The notes under the pieces: model-generated
Told to the model about the DNA's origin: nothing
Database searches by the model: none
The model's input: the letters and a program-made list of their open reading frames with translations, nothing else
NCBI GenBank assembly: GCA_937879855.1
Contig: CALFMO010000008.1
Location: 62,001-126,000, forward strand
DNA: 64,000 bases
Source: an uncultured Acidobacteriaceae bacterium
Lineage (GTDB): Bacteria; Acidobacteriota; Terriglobia; Terriglobales; Acidobacteriaceae
Reading direction: 5' to 3'
Shown here: positions 35,310-45,000 of the stretch, in pieces
Layout of the letters: each line of letters opens with the position of its first letter
Numbering within the stretch: position 1 is the stretch's first letter
Translations under genes and position numbers: made by a program

Positions 35310-36317
35310 CTATTGCGATCTTGCGTAATAGCCGGTTCTGGCATGCACGTACAGCTGCGGAAGTCTCTTGGGAACCTGTGTCAATTTGACTTTAATCTTC
35401 CGCCACTTGCCATCATCTTTCAAACTGTTCGGACTGTACGCGAGCACATACTGGTTGCGCAACTCAACCCCGATGTGTTGAGTGACTAGTGGAAGATCTC
35501 TAGGATTGTCGAGCGTGTAACAGCGAGCGCCGGTCACTTCAGAAATCTGCGTCAGAAGATCAGGGCCTAGAATCGCTTCCGGTGTATGGAATTCCCGGTC
35601 GAAAACGCCAACCGAATAGACAAGAACATCGGACTCCTTAATCCTGGACTTCACTTCTTTTTCCGTATAGTGGCTGTGGTTGTCGCCCCCGTCCGAAATA
35701 AGGAGCAATGCTTTTCTCGCATACTTCGCCTCGTGCATTTTGTTCAGGCCCAGGTAAAGAGCATCGAGCAGTGCGGTTTGCCCCTTGGGGCGCACAAGAA
35801 GCAACTGTTCCTGCAAATCCGCGACTGTATGGGTGAAGGTCTGGACGAGATGTGGTGTGTCTGAAAAGGTAATCAGAAAGAACTCATCTTGTGGGTTCGA
35901 AGCCTCCAACAGCTTCAGGACGGCTTCTCGTGCCCTTTCGATCTTCGACGCCATGCTGCCACTCACATCGAGGATCACCCCTAACGATACCGGCGCATCC
36001 TCGCGGGAAAAGTGTTTAATCTCTTGTGACTGCTTGCCTTCGAACAGTTGGAAATTACCCCGTTCGAGCCCCACTATCACACGATTCATGGGGTCGGTAA
36101 CCGTGACTGGCACCAGCACTAGCTCTGTATGTGTGCGAATGGTATCGAGGCCGCTGTTGCTGAGTACGCTTGTCCTCGACTGAACTCTAGGCTCGATGTG
36201 AATGTCGGAAATCTCGCTCTGTGCGTGGGCAACTGGAAGTTCTACGCAGAGGAATGCGAAAGCAGCAATCGCTAAAAGTCCGCGAACCGAAGCCAACAGC
36301 TGAGGGCCTGGAAACAT
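35310..36317 (-). CDS. Exported VWFA-related domain protein
   Basis: This 335-aa exported protein has a signal peptide (1-32) and a beta-rich segment about 60-105 (LVLVPVTVTDPMNRVIVGLERGNF). It then has a von Willebrand A domain with MIDAS motif DVSGS (117-121), Thr in GQTALLDALYLGL, and LLISDGGDNHS. This is the acidobacterial 'VWFA-related' family: a short beta domain, then VWA with intact metal site, which probably binds protein partners. Role unknown. A sigma54-like site lies just upstream. Confidence 0.9.
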   Translation of the reverse strand: MFPGPQLLASVRGLLAIAAFAFLCVELPVAHAQSEISDIHIEPRVQSRTSVLSNSGLDTIRTHTELVLVPVTVTDPMNRVIVGLERGNFQLFEGKQSQEIKHFSREDAPVSLGVILDVSGSMASKIERAREAVLKLLEASNPQDEFFLITFSDTPHLVQTFTHTVADLQEQLLLVRPKGQTALLDALYLGLNKMHEAKYARKALLLISDGGDNHSHYTEKEVKSRIKESDVLVYSVGVFDREFHTPEAILGPDLLTQISEVTGARCYTLDNPRDLPLVTQHIGVELRNQYVLAYSPNSLKDDGKWRKIKVKLTQVPKRLPQLYVHARTGYYARSQ

Positions 36318-36341
36318 GACGACTACCTCGAAAACTGTTTA

Positions 36342-36358
36342 TGCACGCTGTGTTCCAA
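36342..36358 (-). promoter_or_regulatory. Candidate sigma54 promoter of the VWA gene
   Basis: On the minus strand TTGGAAC-N5-GTGCA matches at 10 of 12 positions with exact spacing. The leader would be only about 14 nt long, which is tight for the GAGGTAG ribosome-binding site. Confidence 0.4.
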
Positions 36359-36746
36359 GGTACGAAATGAAGGCTATGTTACGAATTAGCTTCTATGGGA
36401 GCGCACGAGACCAAGACTTCGTGACACGATTTGGACGCCTCGATTGAGAAGTGAAGTATTGTCGTTGTCCAAATGCGGACTCCCCAATCCCCCTATTGAC
36501 ACTCTGGACAGTTCGGATTCTTCGTGCTGCTCATCTACTTTTTTACTGGTGAGTGTCGACTCGTGGCATACAGCATTTGGAAAACTGGATGTCGCTCGAG
36601 CATCAGGCGGCGGGTGGAATCGTTCGCAACTGCTCAACGCTCGGCAGGTATACGATAAGCCGTTGAAGACGGACAGAAGCCTCTAGGACGCAAGCCTCGA
36701 CGAATAGTACCCGGGTTGGTTGAGGCAATTGTAGGGAAGGTCGGAG
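36359..36746. other. Intergenic region, no gene recognised
   Basis: About 390 bp between the VWA gene and the sigma54 activator. Overlapping frames on both strands (around 36386-36686) lack ribosome-binding sites and recognisable content. Confidence 0.5.
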
Positions 36747-37781
36747 TCATGCTCCAGCAGTTGCGGTTGGCTCGATTACATCGCGTTTCGTCTGGAAACC
36801 GGGTCGATAAATCTGCAGCTTCTGCATCTTGTGGATCAGAGTAGTGCGCTTTAATCCAAGTTTGGCAGCCGCGCCGTTCGGACCGCCGATCACCCAACGA
36901 ACTTGCTCTAGCGTTTGCAGGATCAATGAGCGCTCGGACTCCCTCAGAGTTGTTGCAGCTGGCGGCACGGTGACTGACTGGCTTCTTGTCGTTCGCAAAG
37001 GATTGGGAAGCACACCATCTCTTGAAAGAATCACGGCACGTTCGATCAGGTTCTGTAGCTCGCGAATGTTTCCCGGCCAGTGATAGGAGTTCAGCGCGGA
37101 CATGGTTTCTGGGGGGATGTACTCGATTTTCCGTCCCATCCGTCGGCCAAAAATCTCGACGAAATGCATGACCAAGGCGGGAACATCTTCGGGGCGCGCC
37201 CGCAGAGGGGGTAGCAGCACGGGGAAAACATTCAGTCGGTAGTAGAGGTCGCTGCGAAATTGGCCTCGATTCACCATTTCGGCGAGATCACGATTTGTGG
37301 CAGCCACTAGCCGAACATCCACCTGGTGCGTCCGGGTGCTACCCAGGCGCTCGAACTCCTGTTCTTGCAAAACGCGCAGCAGTTTAGGCTGCAAGGCCGG
37401 CGGAATATCACCGACCTCATCCAGGAAGAGCGTGCCTTTATCCGCGAGTTCAAAACGGCCAATCTTTTGGGCGATCGCTCCGGTAAATGCGCCTTTCTCG
37501 TGGCCGAAGAGTTCGCTTTCGAGGAGATCCAGGGGAATGGCCGCGCAATTCAGCCTGACGAATGGGCGTCCGCACCGCGAGCTGATGTTGTGAATGGCGT
37601 GCGCGATCAACTCCTTTCCGGTGCCGGTTTCTCCCTGGATAAGAACGGTGGAATCCGTAGGCGCGACCCGTTCGACCTGTTCGAGTACGTCTTCAAGAGC
37701 TGGGCTGCTTCCTATGACCTGCTCGAATCTGCGCCCGTAAGAACTCTCGTCAACAGCCCTTGATATCTGGATAGCCGCCAC
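36747..37781 (-). CDS. Sigma54 activator lacking a receiver domain (second copy)
   Basis: A 344-aa paralog of the activator at 4904-5968, almost identical from RRFEQVIG to the HTH. It has Walker A GETGTGKE, the GAFTGA loop, LFLDEVGDIP, and HTH GAAAKLGLKRTTLIHKMQKL. The N-terminal 18 and C-terminal 20 residues differ. The start is a GTG with GAGGAGG 5 nt upstream. The receiver gene ends 34 bp upstream on the same strand, so the pair is an operon like its counterpart but without the one-base overlap. Confidence 0.94.
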   Translation of the reverse strand: MAAIQISRAVDESSYGRRFEQVIGSSPALEDVLEQVERVAPTDSTVLIQGETGTGKELIAHAIHNISSRCGRPFVRLNCAAIPLDLLESELFGHEKGAFTGAIAQKIGRFELADKGTLFLDEVGDIPPALQPKLLRVLQEQEFERLGSTRTHQVDVRLVAATNRDLAEMVNRGQFRSDLYYRLNVFPVLLPPLRARPEDVPALVMHFVEIFGRRMGRKIEYIPPETMSALNSYHWPGNIRELQNLIERAVILSRDGVLPNPLRTTRSQSVTVPPAATTLRESERSLILQTLEQVRWVIGGPNGAAAKLGLKRTTLIHKMQKLQIYRPGFQTKRDVIEPTATAGA

Positions 37782-37815
37782 AGAGACCTCCTCGTGTGCA
37801 CGCCGCTTATCGGGC

Positions 37816-38193
37816 TCAGCTTCCTAAGGCAGCCCGAACACTCGCCAGCAATGCCTCGTCGTCAAACGGTTTTGCAAGGAACTCCACCGCTCCTGCTTTC
37901 AACGCTCGCATTCGCATTTTTTCGTCACCGTGCGCCGTGATGAAGATGGTCGGAATTCGGCGCTGTTCGTCGTTCAGCTCGGCCTGCAATTCCAGCCCCG
38001 ACATTCCTGGCATGCGGATATCCGCAATCAAACAGGCTGTGTGGTTCTGCTGACCGGAAGTCAGGAATTCTTCCGCGGACGCAAAAGTTTGCGACTGCAA
38101 TCCGACGGATTTCAACATCCCCTGCAGTGCGCCGCGCATTAAGTCGTCGTCATCGACGATCGCGACTAAGTTAGTCTTGCCTTCGTTGGCCAT
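37816..38193 (-). CDS. Stand-alone receiver-domain response regulator (second copy)
   Basis: A 125-aa single receiver domain, paralog of 4527-4904: acidic pocket DDD (14-16), phospho-acceptor Asp58 (LIADIRMPG), FITAHGD, Lys108 (AKPF). It differs from its twin at scattered surface positions. It has no output domain, and the sigma54 activator without receiver lies next. The 18-nt palindromic site at 38226 precedes it. Its cognate kinase is not adjacent; the propeller kinase at 42044-45403, whose core matches the kinase at 3365, is a candidate. Confidence 0.93.
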   Translation of the reverse strand: MANEGKTNLVAIVDDDDLMRGALQGMLKSVGLQSQTFASAEEFLTSGQQNHTACLIADIRMPGMSGLELQAELNDEQRRIPTIFITAHGDEKMRMRALKAGAVEFLAKPFDDEALLASVRAALGS

Positions 38194-38225
38194 GATTGAA
38201 AGCTAGCAGCGTCGTCTGAAACGCA

Positions 38226-38243
38226 CAATCATACGTTGGTATG
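38226..38243 (-). promoter_or_regulatory. Palindromic operator-like site shared with 4476-4493
   Basis: Read on the minus strand this is CATACCAACGTATGATTG, identical to 4476-4493 and in the same position before the receiver start. An extra half-site-like CATACC lies a few bases away (38252-38257, plus strand). Confidence 0.7.
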
Positions 38244-38679
38244 CGAGTGCTCATACCAGCGGCACCCTTCCTGGAATGCCTCGAAGAGCCGCATGCGACA
38301 ACACTGGCCTCAGAAAAAACGGCGACGAACGATTAATCGAATGGAGAAGAGTTCAGCGCTGGAACCGTCCAAATGTTGACATCGTTATCAGCCTGTCGAC
38401 ACCAGGACAGTCAATCTCATTGCCCGTGTAGCGGAAGAAGCCCCGGGATCCTTAGCTTACCGGCAAGGTCACCTTTGGAGAATTGCATGCAAATACCGGG
38501 ATGGCGTAGCAGCTCCAAATTCGCCCACGCCAGGGATTCCCTCAAAACGCCCATGGTGTTGGCATGAGACTGCTGCGCCAAGAGTTTTCAAGTCCTTCAT
38601 TGCGGGTGGTCACACTTGTCACTGGTTCTGGATGAACCAGGCAACGCTACAGCGAAGGCAGTAGAAGAAGGGAACTGCT
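38244..38679. other. Intergenic region between divergent genes
   Basis: About 435 bp separating the receiver gene from the multicopper oxidase. Frames are short and unconvincing. GGCAACGCTACAGC (38640-38653) has GG-N10-GC spacing but too few consensus bases to call a sigma54 promoter. Confidence 0.5.
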
Positions 38680-40167
38680 ATGACGCGTCAAACAAAATAC
38701 GCGCGGATTCTATTCCTTAGCGTGGCTGTCTTTTTCGCATTGTACGGTGGTGCCCAGATTGCGGTGCCGGAGCCACCGGAGGTGCGGGCTAAGATTCATG
38801 TTGTATCCCTCAGGCTTGATGCCGTAAATGAAAACGGCCGGGATGCGTTTGCTTTCGACGGAGAGACGGTGGCTCCGGTCATCCGCGCTTCTCCCGGTGA
38901 CACTCTGCGAATCACGTACGTCAACCATCTTCCGCTCATGTCGGCGGAGACGTGTGCCATAAATCCGTGCATGGATATGACGAACTTGCACTTTCATGGG
39001 CTCGCCGTGTCCCCAGATGCCCCTCAAGATGATGTGTTAACCATGCTGGCTAAACCGGGTCAGGCTTTGCACTACTCAGTTGAGATTCCACGCGATCATC
39101 CGCCAGGTCTTTTCTGGTACCACACCCATCCGCACGGGGAGAGTCACCGGCAAGTACTGGACGGAATGTCGGGAGCCATCGTAATCGAAGGAATGGAGCG
39201 CTATCTCCCTGAGCTCTCAAAGCTGCGTGAGCGTGTGATAGTTGTGCGCGGCCGCTCCATCGAGCATGATCCGAATGCCAGCGCACTCATGCACGAGGTT
39301 GAAATCCCCACAAAGGGATGCGGAGGAGAGACCGAAAAAGTCGAGGAAATTTTTACCGTCAACGGAGTGATTCGGCCACAAATCGAGATCGCGCCTGAAG
39401 AGCGGCAGTTCTGGCGCATTGTGAACGCCTCTGCGGACCGCTATCTGGACTTGCAGTTGGATGGAGAGAGTCTTGAAGTCGTGGCACTTGACGGGCTGCC
39501 GCTAGCCTACCACGATCCCAAACATCCGACACAAGCGGCCGATCACATCTTGGTTGCGCCTGCGGGCCGGCTCGAGGCAATCGTTACGGGTCCACCCTCC
39601 GGCGCTCATAGAACGCTGCGCACTCTGTGCGTGAATACAGGTCCGGCCGGGGACCCCAACCCCGAGATGGTACTGGCAGATCTTGTGCCGCCAAGGTCCG
39701 ATCAAATCAAAGCGGACCCACTTTCTCGGAACGCGCATGCCATCAATCACCGTCCTCCGGTTTATAAACCCGTCAACGTTGAGCCGTTCAAGAAAACGGC
39801 CCCGGATTTCATTGTCACTTTTACAGAGGACAAGAACGGCTTCTACATCAACGGCCGCAAATTTTCGCCGGACGAGAGTCCGATGACAAGCGTTCGTGTT
39901 GGTACGTATCAGCATTGGCGTATTCTCAATGCAACAGCCGAGCTGCATCCTTTTCACATCCACCAGGTTCACTTCTTGGCTTATGCACAAAATGGCGCGC
40001 CGCTGCCCGATCCAGCGTGGCTGGACACCGTGAATGTTCCTTATGGCGGCTTTGTCGACGTCATCCTCGACTTTACCGACCCAGTCATCAGGGGTATGTC
40101 GGTGTTTCATTGCCATTTGCTGAATCACGAGGACAAGGGGATGATGGCCAAGATCCTGTTCAGGTAA
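38680..40167 (+). CDS. Exported multicopper oxidase
   Basis: This 495-aa periplasmic oxidase has a signal peptide (1-25) and three cupredoxin domains. All four copper-ligand motifs are present: HFHG (104-107), WYHTHPHG (146-153), HPFHIHQVHF and HCHLLNHEDKGMM. The last contains the type 1 copper Cys-His and a Met axial ligand. A pair of Cys (CAINPC) lies before the first motif. It resembles the laccase/CueO-like bacterial group, which oxidises phenols or Cu(I). AAGGGAA precedes the ATG. The DsrE-like Tat protein follows and may be co-transcribed. Confidence 0.94.
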   Translation: MTRQTKYARILFLSVAVFFALYGGAQIAVPEPPEVRAKIHVVSLRLDAVNENGRDAFAFDGETVAPVIRASPGDTLRITYVNHLPLMSAETCAINPCMDMTNLHFHGLAVSPDAPQDDVLTMLAKPGQALHYSVEIPRDHPPGLFWYHTHPHGESHRQVLDGMSGAIVIEGMERYLPELSKLRERVIVVRGRSIEHDPNASALMHEVEIPTKGCGGETEKVEEIFTVNGVIRPQIEIAPEERQFWRIVNASADRYLDLQLDGESLEVVALDGLPLAYHDPKHPTQAADHILVAPAGRLEAIVTGPPSGAHRTLRTLCVNTGPAGDPNPEMVLADLVPPRSDQIKADPLSRNAHAINHRPPVYKPVNVEPFKKTAPDFIVTFTEDKNGFYINGRKFSPDESPMTSVRVGTYQHWRILNATAELHPFHIHQVHFLAYAQNGAPLPDPAWLDTVNVPYGGFVDVILDFTDPVIRGMSVFHCHLLNHEDKGMMAKILFR

Positions 40168-40221
40168 TAACGGCTCGGTGGCGTCGATTCGTTTCCAATG
40201 CCGCGTAGGAGTGGGACAAAC

Positions 40222-40938
40222 ATGAGCGACGTAACTCGCAGATCGTTAATAACCCGGGGAGCGTTAGGCTTACTAACAGTCGGCTTGTTCAGCGGCGTGC
40301 CCGACGCAACCGAAGCCCAGCTTGTCTGGAAAACTTCAGAGTGGAAACTCGCCGAATTCGAGAAGCTCGTGACGGATCCAGCCCGGATCAAGCAACTGTA
40401 CGACGTCGTGCACAATGGCGACGGAAGATTCCTCAACAACATCAAGAATTCTTTCAATGGACTGCAGTTCGGTTTCGGCATCCCGGAGCGGCAAGTCAAG
40501 ATGGCAGCCGCGCTGCACGGCCCCGCCAACATGCTCAGTTACGACGACTACGTATGGCAGAAGTACCAGATCGGCGAGTGGTTGAAAGTGACCGACCCGG
40601 CAACCGGGAAGCCTGCAGTCAAAAACCTCTTCTACAACAGGAAAGTCGGCATGAAGCAAGAGTCTGCCGTCAAGAATCCGGACGACCTGAATTCCATCTA
40701 TCAGGACACGAGTATGGAAGCCCTGCAATCGCGGGGCGTACAGTTTCTGAGTTGTCATACCGCACTTGAAGAACAGGTTCCGGTCCTTATCTCTCGCAAC
40801 AAGCTGCCGCAATCGCCGGAAGATGTTGTAAAGGACATGCTTACGCACACCCTGCCGGGAGTCCTGGTCGTAGCCTCCATGGTCGCGGCTATTGCACTTC
40901 TCCAAGCCGAAGGTCATTACACATACATCACGGTTTAG
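40222..40938 (+). CDS. Tat-exported DsrE-like protein
   Basis: The ATG at 40222 (MSDVTRRSLITRGALGLL) has AGGAG upstream and begins a Tat signal; the frame starts earlier at 40198. The 238-aa product reads like the DsrE/DsrF fold family found after Tat signals: VKMAAALHGPANMLSYDDYVW, SMEALQSRGVQFLSCHTALEEQ, DMLTHTLPGVLVVASMVAAIALLQ. A single conserved Cys (SCHTA) could be the reactive site. Function is not established. It lies 54 bp after the multicopper oxidase. Confidence 0.85.
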   Translation: MSDVTRRSLITRGALGLLTVGLFSGVPDATEAQLVWKTSEWKLAEFEKLVTDPARIKQLYDVVHNGDGRFLNNIKNSFNGLQFGFGIPERQVKMAAALHGPANMLSYDDYVWQKYQIGEWLKVTDPATGKPAVKNLFYNRKVGMKQESAVKNPDDLNSIYQDTSMEALQSRGVQFLSCHTALEEQVPVLISRNKLPQSPEDVVKDMLTHTLPGVLVVASMVAAIALLQAEGHYTYITV

Positions 40939-41034
40939 ACGAGTCGGTGCATGGTCACGACGATCGCAGCTGTCGCCATATCGTCACTGCGGTGACACAG
41001 ACGGGCGGCGCTACTGGTTTTTCAACGTTTGCGG

Positions 41035-41051
41035 TTGGCAGCACGATTGCA
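41035..41051 (+). promoter_or_regulatory. Predicted sigma54 promoter of the small-protein cluster
   Basis: TTGGCAG-N5-TTGCA matches at 11 of 12 positions with exact spacing. Transcription would start near 41062, 60 nt before the ATG at 41122. Confidence 0.7.
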
Positions 41052-41121
41052 TTTAGACGGTTGATTGGAGTTACGAGCCAAGGTTCGAAGTACTAACGCC
41101 GCGGGACAGGAGGAACCGGAG

Positions 41122-41319
41122 ATGGACGAGGACTACATGTTTCTTTGTGGAGTGATGTGGTGCAGGTTCGGTCAGCAAGAAGCGGGCAATGAGCTGTTAA
41201 GGGCAGCGACTTCGATGGATCCGGATATGAGAGCACTGGCGCGGGCAATGTTGGCGAAGGGTGCGCTTCGCTTGAGAGACCTGAATATAGCGGCTGCGCC
41301 AGTTCTCGCTCGATCCTAG
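41122..41319 (+). CDS. Small cytoplasmic protein, function unknown (65 aa)
   Basis: The ATG at 41122 follows AGGAGGAACCGGAG. The product starts MDEDYMFLCGVMWCRFGQQ and contains EAGNELLRAATSMDPDMRALARAMLAKG, an all-helical pattern with two Cys near the N-terminus. The rest, LRDLNIAAAPVLARS, is variable-looking. It has no known domain that I can name. It is first in a run of four tiny genes ending in tatA, behind the sigma54-type promoter at 41035. Confidence 0.72.
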   Translation: MDEDYMFLCGVMWCRFGQQEAGNELLRAATSMDPDMRALARAMLAKGALRLRDLNIAAAPVLARS

Positions 41320-41328
41320 GAGGCACTT

Positions 41329-41421
41329 ATGTGGATGAGATCGTGCGCGGTTTGTAAAGCACTTTTGCGCAAAGTCCGATTGCGTGATTCGGTGCGTTGT
41401 CAATGCGGATGGGTCTGGTAG
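41329..41421 (+). CDS. Tiny zinc-ribbon-like protein (30 aa)
   Basis: A 30-codon gene with a strong ribosome-binding site (TAGGAGG, 6 nt before the ATG). The product has CAVC...CQC spacing: MWMRSCAVCK, then basic residues, then DSVRCQCGWVW. Four Cys in CxxC-N-CxC form suggest a minimal metal-binding knuckle. It is too short for routine gene finding. Its start lies 9 bp after the 65-aa gene. Confidence 0.65.
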   Translation: MWMRSCAVCKALLRKVRLRDSVRCQCGWVW

Positions 41422-41534
41422 GGCTGTTGAAGCTGATGGACGCTTGCCCAGCACCAATGCCGTGTGATCCTGGAAGAATTTGATTTTGCAAGACCCAGGG
41501 GATTTGCGAACGTTATCGACGATGAGAAGAATTC

Positions 41535-41756
41535 ATGTCGCACAACAAGCCAGCCTCGTATCACAGCAACCAATACAACGCGCAATCGGCTTGTCAACAC
41601 TGCGAGGGGATCATCTGCCACGAGCGCTGGTGTCTGACGCTGAATCCAGTTGTCCACTATGCCTGTGAGATTGTCCTGTATCCCGACAAGCTAGCAATCG
41701 GAGACGCCATTATCCTCCACTCACTAGGTGTTGCATGGAGCAATGCGCGCCTCTAG
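41535..41756 (+). CDS. Small Cys-rich protein (73 aa)
   Basis: The 73-aa product has a hydrophilic N-terminus (MSHNKPASYHSNQYN), then CQHCEGIICHERWC, LNPVVHYACEIVLYPDKL and AIGDAIILHSLGVAW. Four Cys and two His in a short stretch suggest metal binding. GAGAAG lies just before the ATG. It is third in the small-protein run; the family is not named. Confidence 0.65.
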   Translation: MSHNKPASYHSNQYNAQSACQHCEGIICHERWCLTLNPVVHYACEIVLYPDKLAIGDAIILHSLGVAWSNARL

Positions 41757-41852
41757 AACGTCCCGTCCGGCCAGGCGCAGAATTATCGGCGGGCTAATGC
41801 CTTCTTTCCTGGATCGTACATGCAGCTCTTCAAACCCCCAAGGATGTTGTCT

Positions 41853-42041
41853 ATGCTTGAAGGAATTTTTCAGCCCATGCATTTATTGGTAATCTTTGGA
41901 ATCGCTTTGCTTGTGTTCGGACCGAAGAAGCTTCCCGAGCTCGGCAAAGGAATCGGAGAGGGTATCCGTGGTTTAGAGTCGGTGATGAAAGACCGCGAGC
42001 AGCCCGCTGACAAAATCACGAATCCGCCTCATGATTCATAG
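41853..42041 (+). CDS. tatA: TatA/TatE-type translocase subunit
   Basis: The frame opens at 41820, but the ATG at 41853 (MLEGIFQPMHLLVIFGIALLVFG) has AAGG nine bases upstream. The 62-aa product has one helix, the FGPKKLPELGKGIGEGIRG amphipathic region and a polar tail, all typical of TatA. It builds the pore for folded Tat substrates. Several Tat-signal proteins occur in this window (IorB-type subunit, AKR, DsrE-like protein, possibly Rieske). tatB and tatC are not here. Confidence 0.92.
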   Translation: MLEGIFQPMHLLVIFGIALLVFGPKKLPELGKGIGEGIRGLESVMKDREQPADKITNPPHDS

Positions 42042-42043
42042 AA

Positions 42044-45000
42044 TCAGCACGCCGGGTCGTTGGTGTGAATGCCGTCGGAAGATTCAGTGTGCTCTTCTGA
42101 CACAGCTGAGTCGTGTCGTTCGACCCGAGTAGGTAAAGTGAAATAAAATGTTGTGCCTTGCGGAGAATTCTTAACAGCCCACAAGCGCCCGCCGTGCGAT
42201 TCAATAATGGAGCGGCTGATCCGCAATCCCATTCCCGTGCCGTTACTCTTGGTAGTAAAGAACGCGTCAAAGATCTTGTCTGCCTGCTGCAGTGGAAGCC
42301 CCACGCCAGTATCGCTGACCGAGATCCGTACCTGACCATTCTCAGCGCACTGCGACTGGGTTGTGAGCTCACGCGCGCCCTCCACATCCTTCATCGCTTC
42401 CATGCTGTTCATAATGAGGTTCATCAACACCTGTTGCAGTTGCACGCGATCTCCCATGACCCGAGGGAGGTCCGCAGCAAGTTCCGTCCGAACTGATACG
42501 GCAAATTGAGTTGCCTCTCCGTGCAGGAGCAGTATCATCTCTCGAATAATCTCGTTTAGATCGACAACCTCCCATTGGAGGGTATCCTTCTTGAATAGAT
42601 GGCGGACGCGGTTGACGATCTCACTCGCCCGCCTTCCGTCTAGTACCATTCTTGAGGCAGCCGCGCGCGCTTCCTGCAAATCGGGTTGATCGCGGGAGAG
42701 CCAGCGCAAGCAAGTAGTGGCGTCGGTGATGGCTGCGGCAATCGGTTGCTTGATCTCGTGCGCAAGGGAGGCAGTCAGCTCTCCCATGCTGCTCACCCGG
42801 TTGGCGTGTGTGAGATCAGCCTGCGCCTGATGCAGAGCTTCCTCCGCTTGCTTGCGTTCGCGGTGGCGCTGCTCGATGCTGCGTACACGGACGCTATAGA
42901 TGGCCCAGAGCGTCGCCAGAAAAGCGAACACGCACGACACACGGAACCACCATGTGCTCCACCACGGAGGAAGGATCTCGATGAGCACGGCCGCGCCTGG
43001 CTCGCTCCAGAGGCCGCGGCTTGTCGCGCCCTGAACGCGAAACTTATAGACACCCTTCGGCAGGGTCGTGTAGGTAGCCAGACGTTCGTCGCTTCCGACT
43101 TCGTGCCATTTCTCGTCCAGTCCTTCAAGCTTGTAGCGATACCGGTTGGTAGCCGGGCTGAAATAGCTGAGAGCGGAGAATGCGAACGAGAAAATCCGTT
43201 GCTCATGAGAGAGTTTCAACCGAGTCGTATAGGAAATGGACTTGCTCAGTGGCGACCCGCCTCCGATGTCAACCGGATTGCCCGACAGCCGAAATTCTGT
43301 GAGCACTACTGGGGGCGTGTACGAAGTGTCTACGACGCCGTCCGGGTGGAAGACAGTAGCTCCGTTAAAGCCCCCGAAGAACATTTCTCCACTTCGATTC
43401 TTGAAGCACGCGCCCCAGCCGGTCAAGTCAGGGCCTGGCAGTCCCTCAGCTGTCGAGTAACTCCTGATCGTTTTGCTCTGTGGATCGAAGTTGGCTATCC
43501 CATTGTTCGTACTCATCCAAAGATTGCCGCGGTCATCTTCGAGGATGCATCCCACCGCATTTCCAGGCATTCCGTCCGGCCGCGCGTAGACGGTGAAAGT
43601 ACCCGTCTTGGAGTCGAATTTGTCCAGTCCGTTTTGCGTACCGACCCACATCGTACCCCAGCGATCAAAGTAGACAGAGTTCACCCGGTTGTCGCTCAAC
43701 GTCCCCGGACGATTTATGTCGTGTTCGTATTTGGTGAACTGACCTGTCGCTGGATCGAAACGTTGCAGACCTGAGGAATCCGTGCCAAGCCACAGTGCTC
43801 CCTCCCGGTCCTCGACCAGTTCAAGATAGGAAACGACTCTCTGCGGATCGATCTTATAAATTGTGAAGCGTCCAGTCGCCGAATCGAAACGATTCAGGCC
43901 ATCGTCGGTGGCGACCCATAGCGTTCCTGCATGGTCGACGAGAAGGCGTGGCACGATATTGTTGCTCAGGCTATATGGATCAGCCGGATTGTGAAGGTAC
44001 GTCCGGAATGTTCCCGTCCGCGGGTCAAGACGGAGCAGCCCGTGGTTATATGTTCCAGCCCAGAGGTTGCCGGAACGGTCTACGCGAATCGAAATCACAT
44101 CGGTACTGGCTGGTCCGGTCTTCCGGCGGTAGGCAATGTGGTGCCCAGTTTTGCGGTCGATACAGTTGAGTGCTTCGGGCGTACCGATCCACAGGATTCC
44201 CTGATGATCCTCGTATATTGCGCCAACAAAAGGGTCAGCCGTGCCCTCCGAACTGGCTAGATAAGGAATTCTGTTAAACGGCAGAGGTTTCGTCGCAAAA
44301 TGGGTTACTCCCATCCTACCCAGGCCAGCCCAGAGGCTCCCTTCTCGATCCGCGAATAGGTTCTCGACACTGTTTTGGGGCAGGCTGTTGGGATCAGCAG
44401 GGTTGTTGCGGTAACGAATAAGTCTTCGGTGCTCTTGGTCAAACTTAAGCAAACCAGCACCATGCGTTGCAAGCCACAGAGTGCCGTCCCGGTCTTCGGT
44501 CATCGCCATTATGACCGTCAGGGCTGTGGTGGACCGCTCCAGTTCGTGAAACGAATAGTTGGTTAGCGTGTTCGTCTTCCGGTCAAACACAGATAACGCG
44601 TTGGGTGAGTCGCGAAAGATCCAGAACGTGCCGAAGCGATCCTCGTAGAATCCAAACCCCGCCGGAGCTCCAGCTATTGGAATGTTCCGCGTGACCTTGC
44701 CCGCTCTGCGGTCGAATTCGTCCAGGTACCCAATAGTCGCAACCCAGAACCTCCCTTCCTTATCTTCGCCGGTCGATTTGACATGGTCATTACTCAAGCT
44801 GGAGGGATCATTTGGATTGTGAGAATACCGCCGGATAGTTCCGGTCGCAGGATCTAAACTGTACAGGCCGTTGGGAGTTGCCAACCACAATAATCCGGCG
44901 CTGTCCTGACTAATGTGGCGGACGAACGGAACCGGGTACCGTGTAAACGTCTCGTTCGCTCGATTGAATTTATTGAGAAATTGATCGCATCCGACCCAGA

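Noticed and set aside
36386..36686. Overlapping 80-83-codon frames on both strands
   Set aside because: They have no ribosome-binding site, domain or hydrophobic pattern, and each is probably a shadow of non-coding sequence.
38560..38585. TTGGCATGAGACTGC before the multicopper oxidase
   Set aside because: The GG to GC spacing is 9 nt, one short of the required 10.
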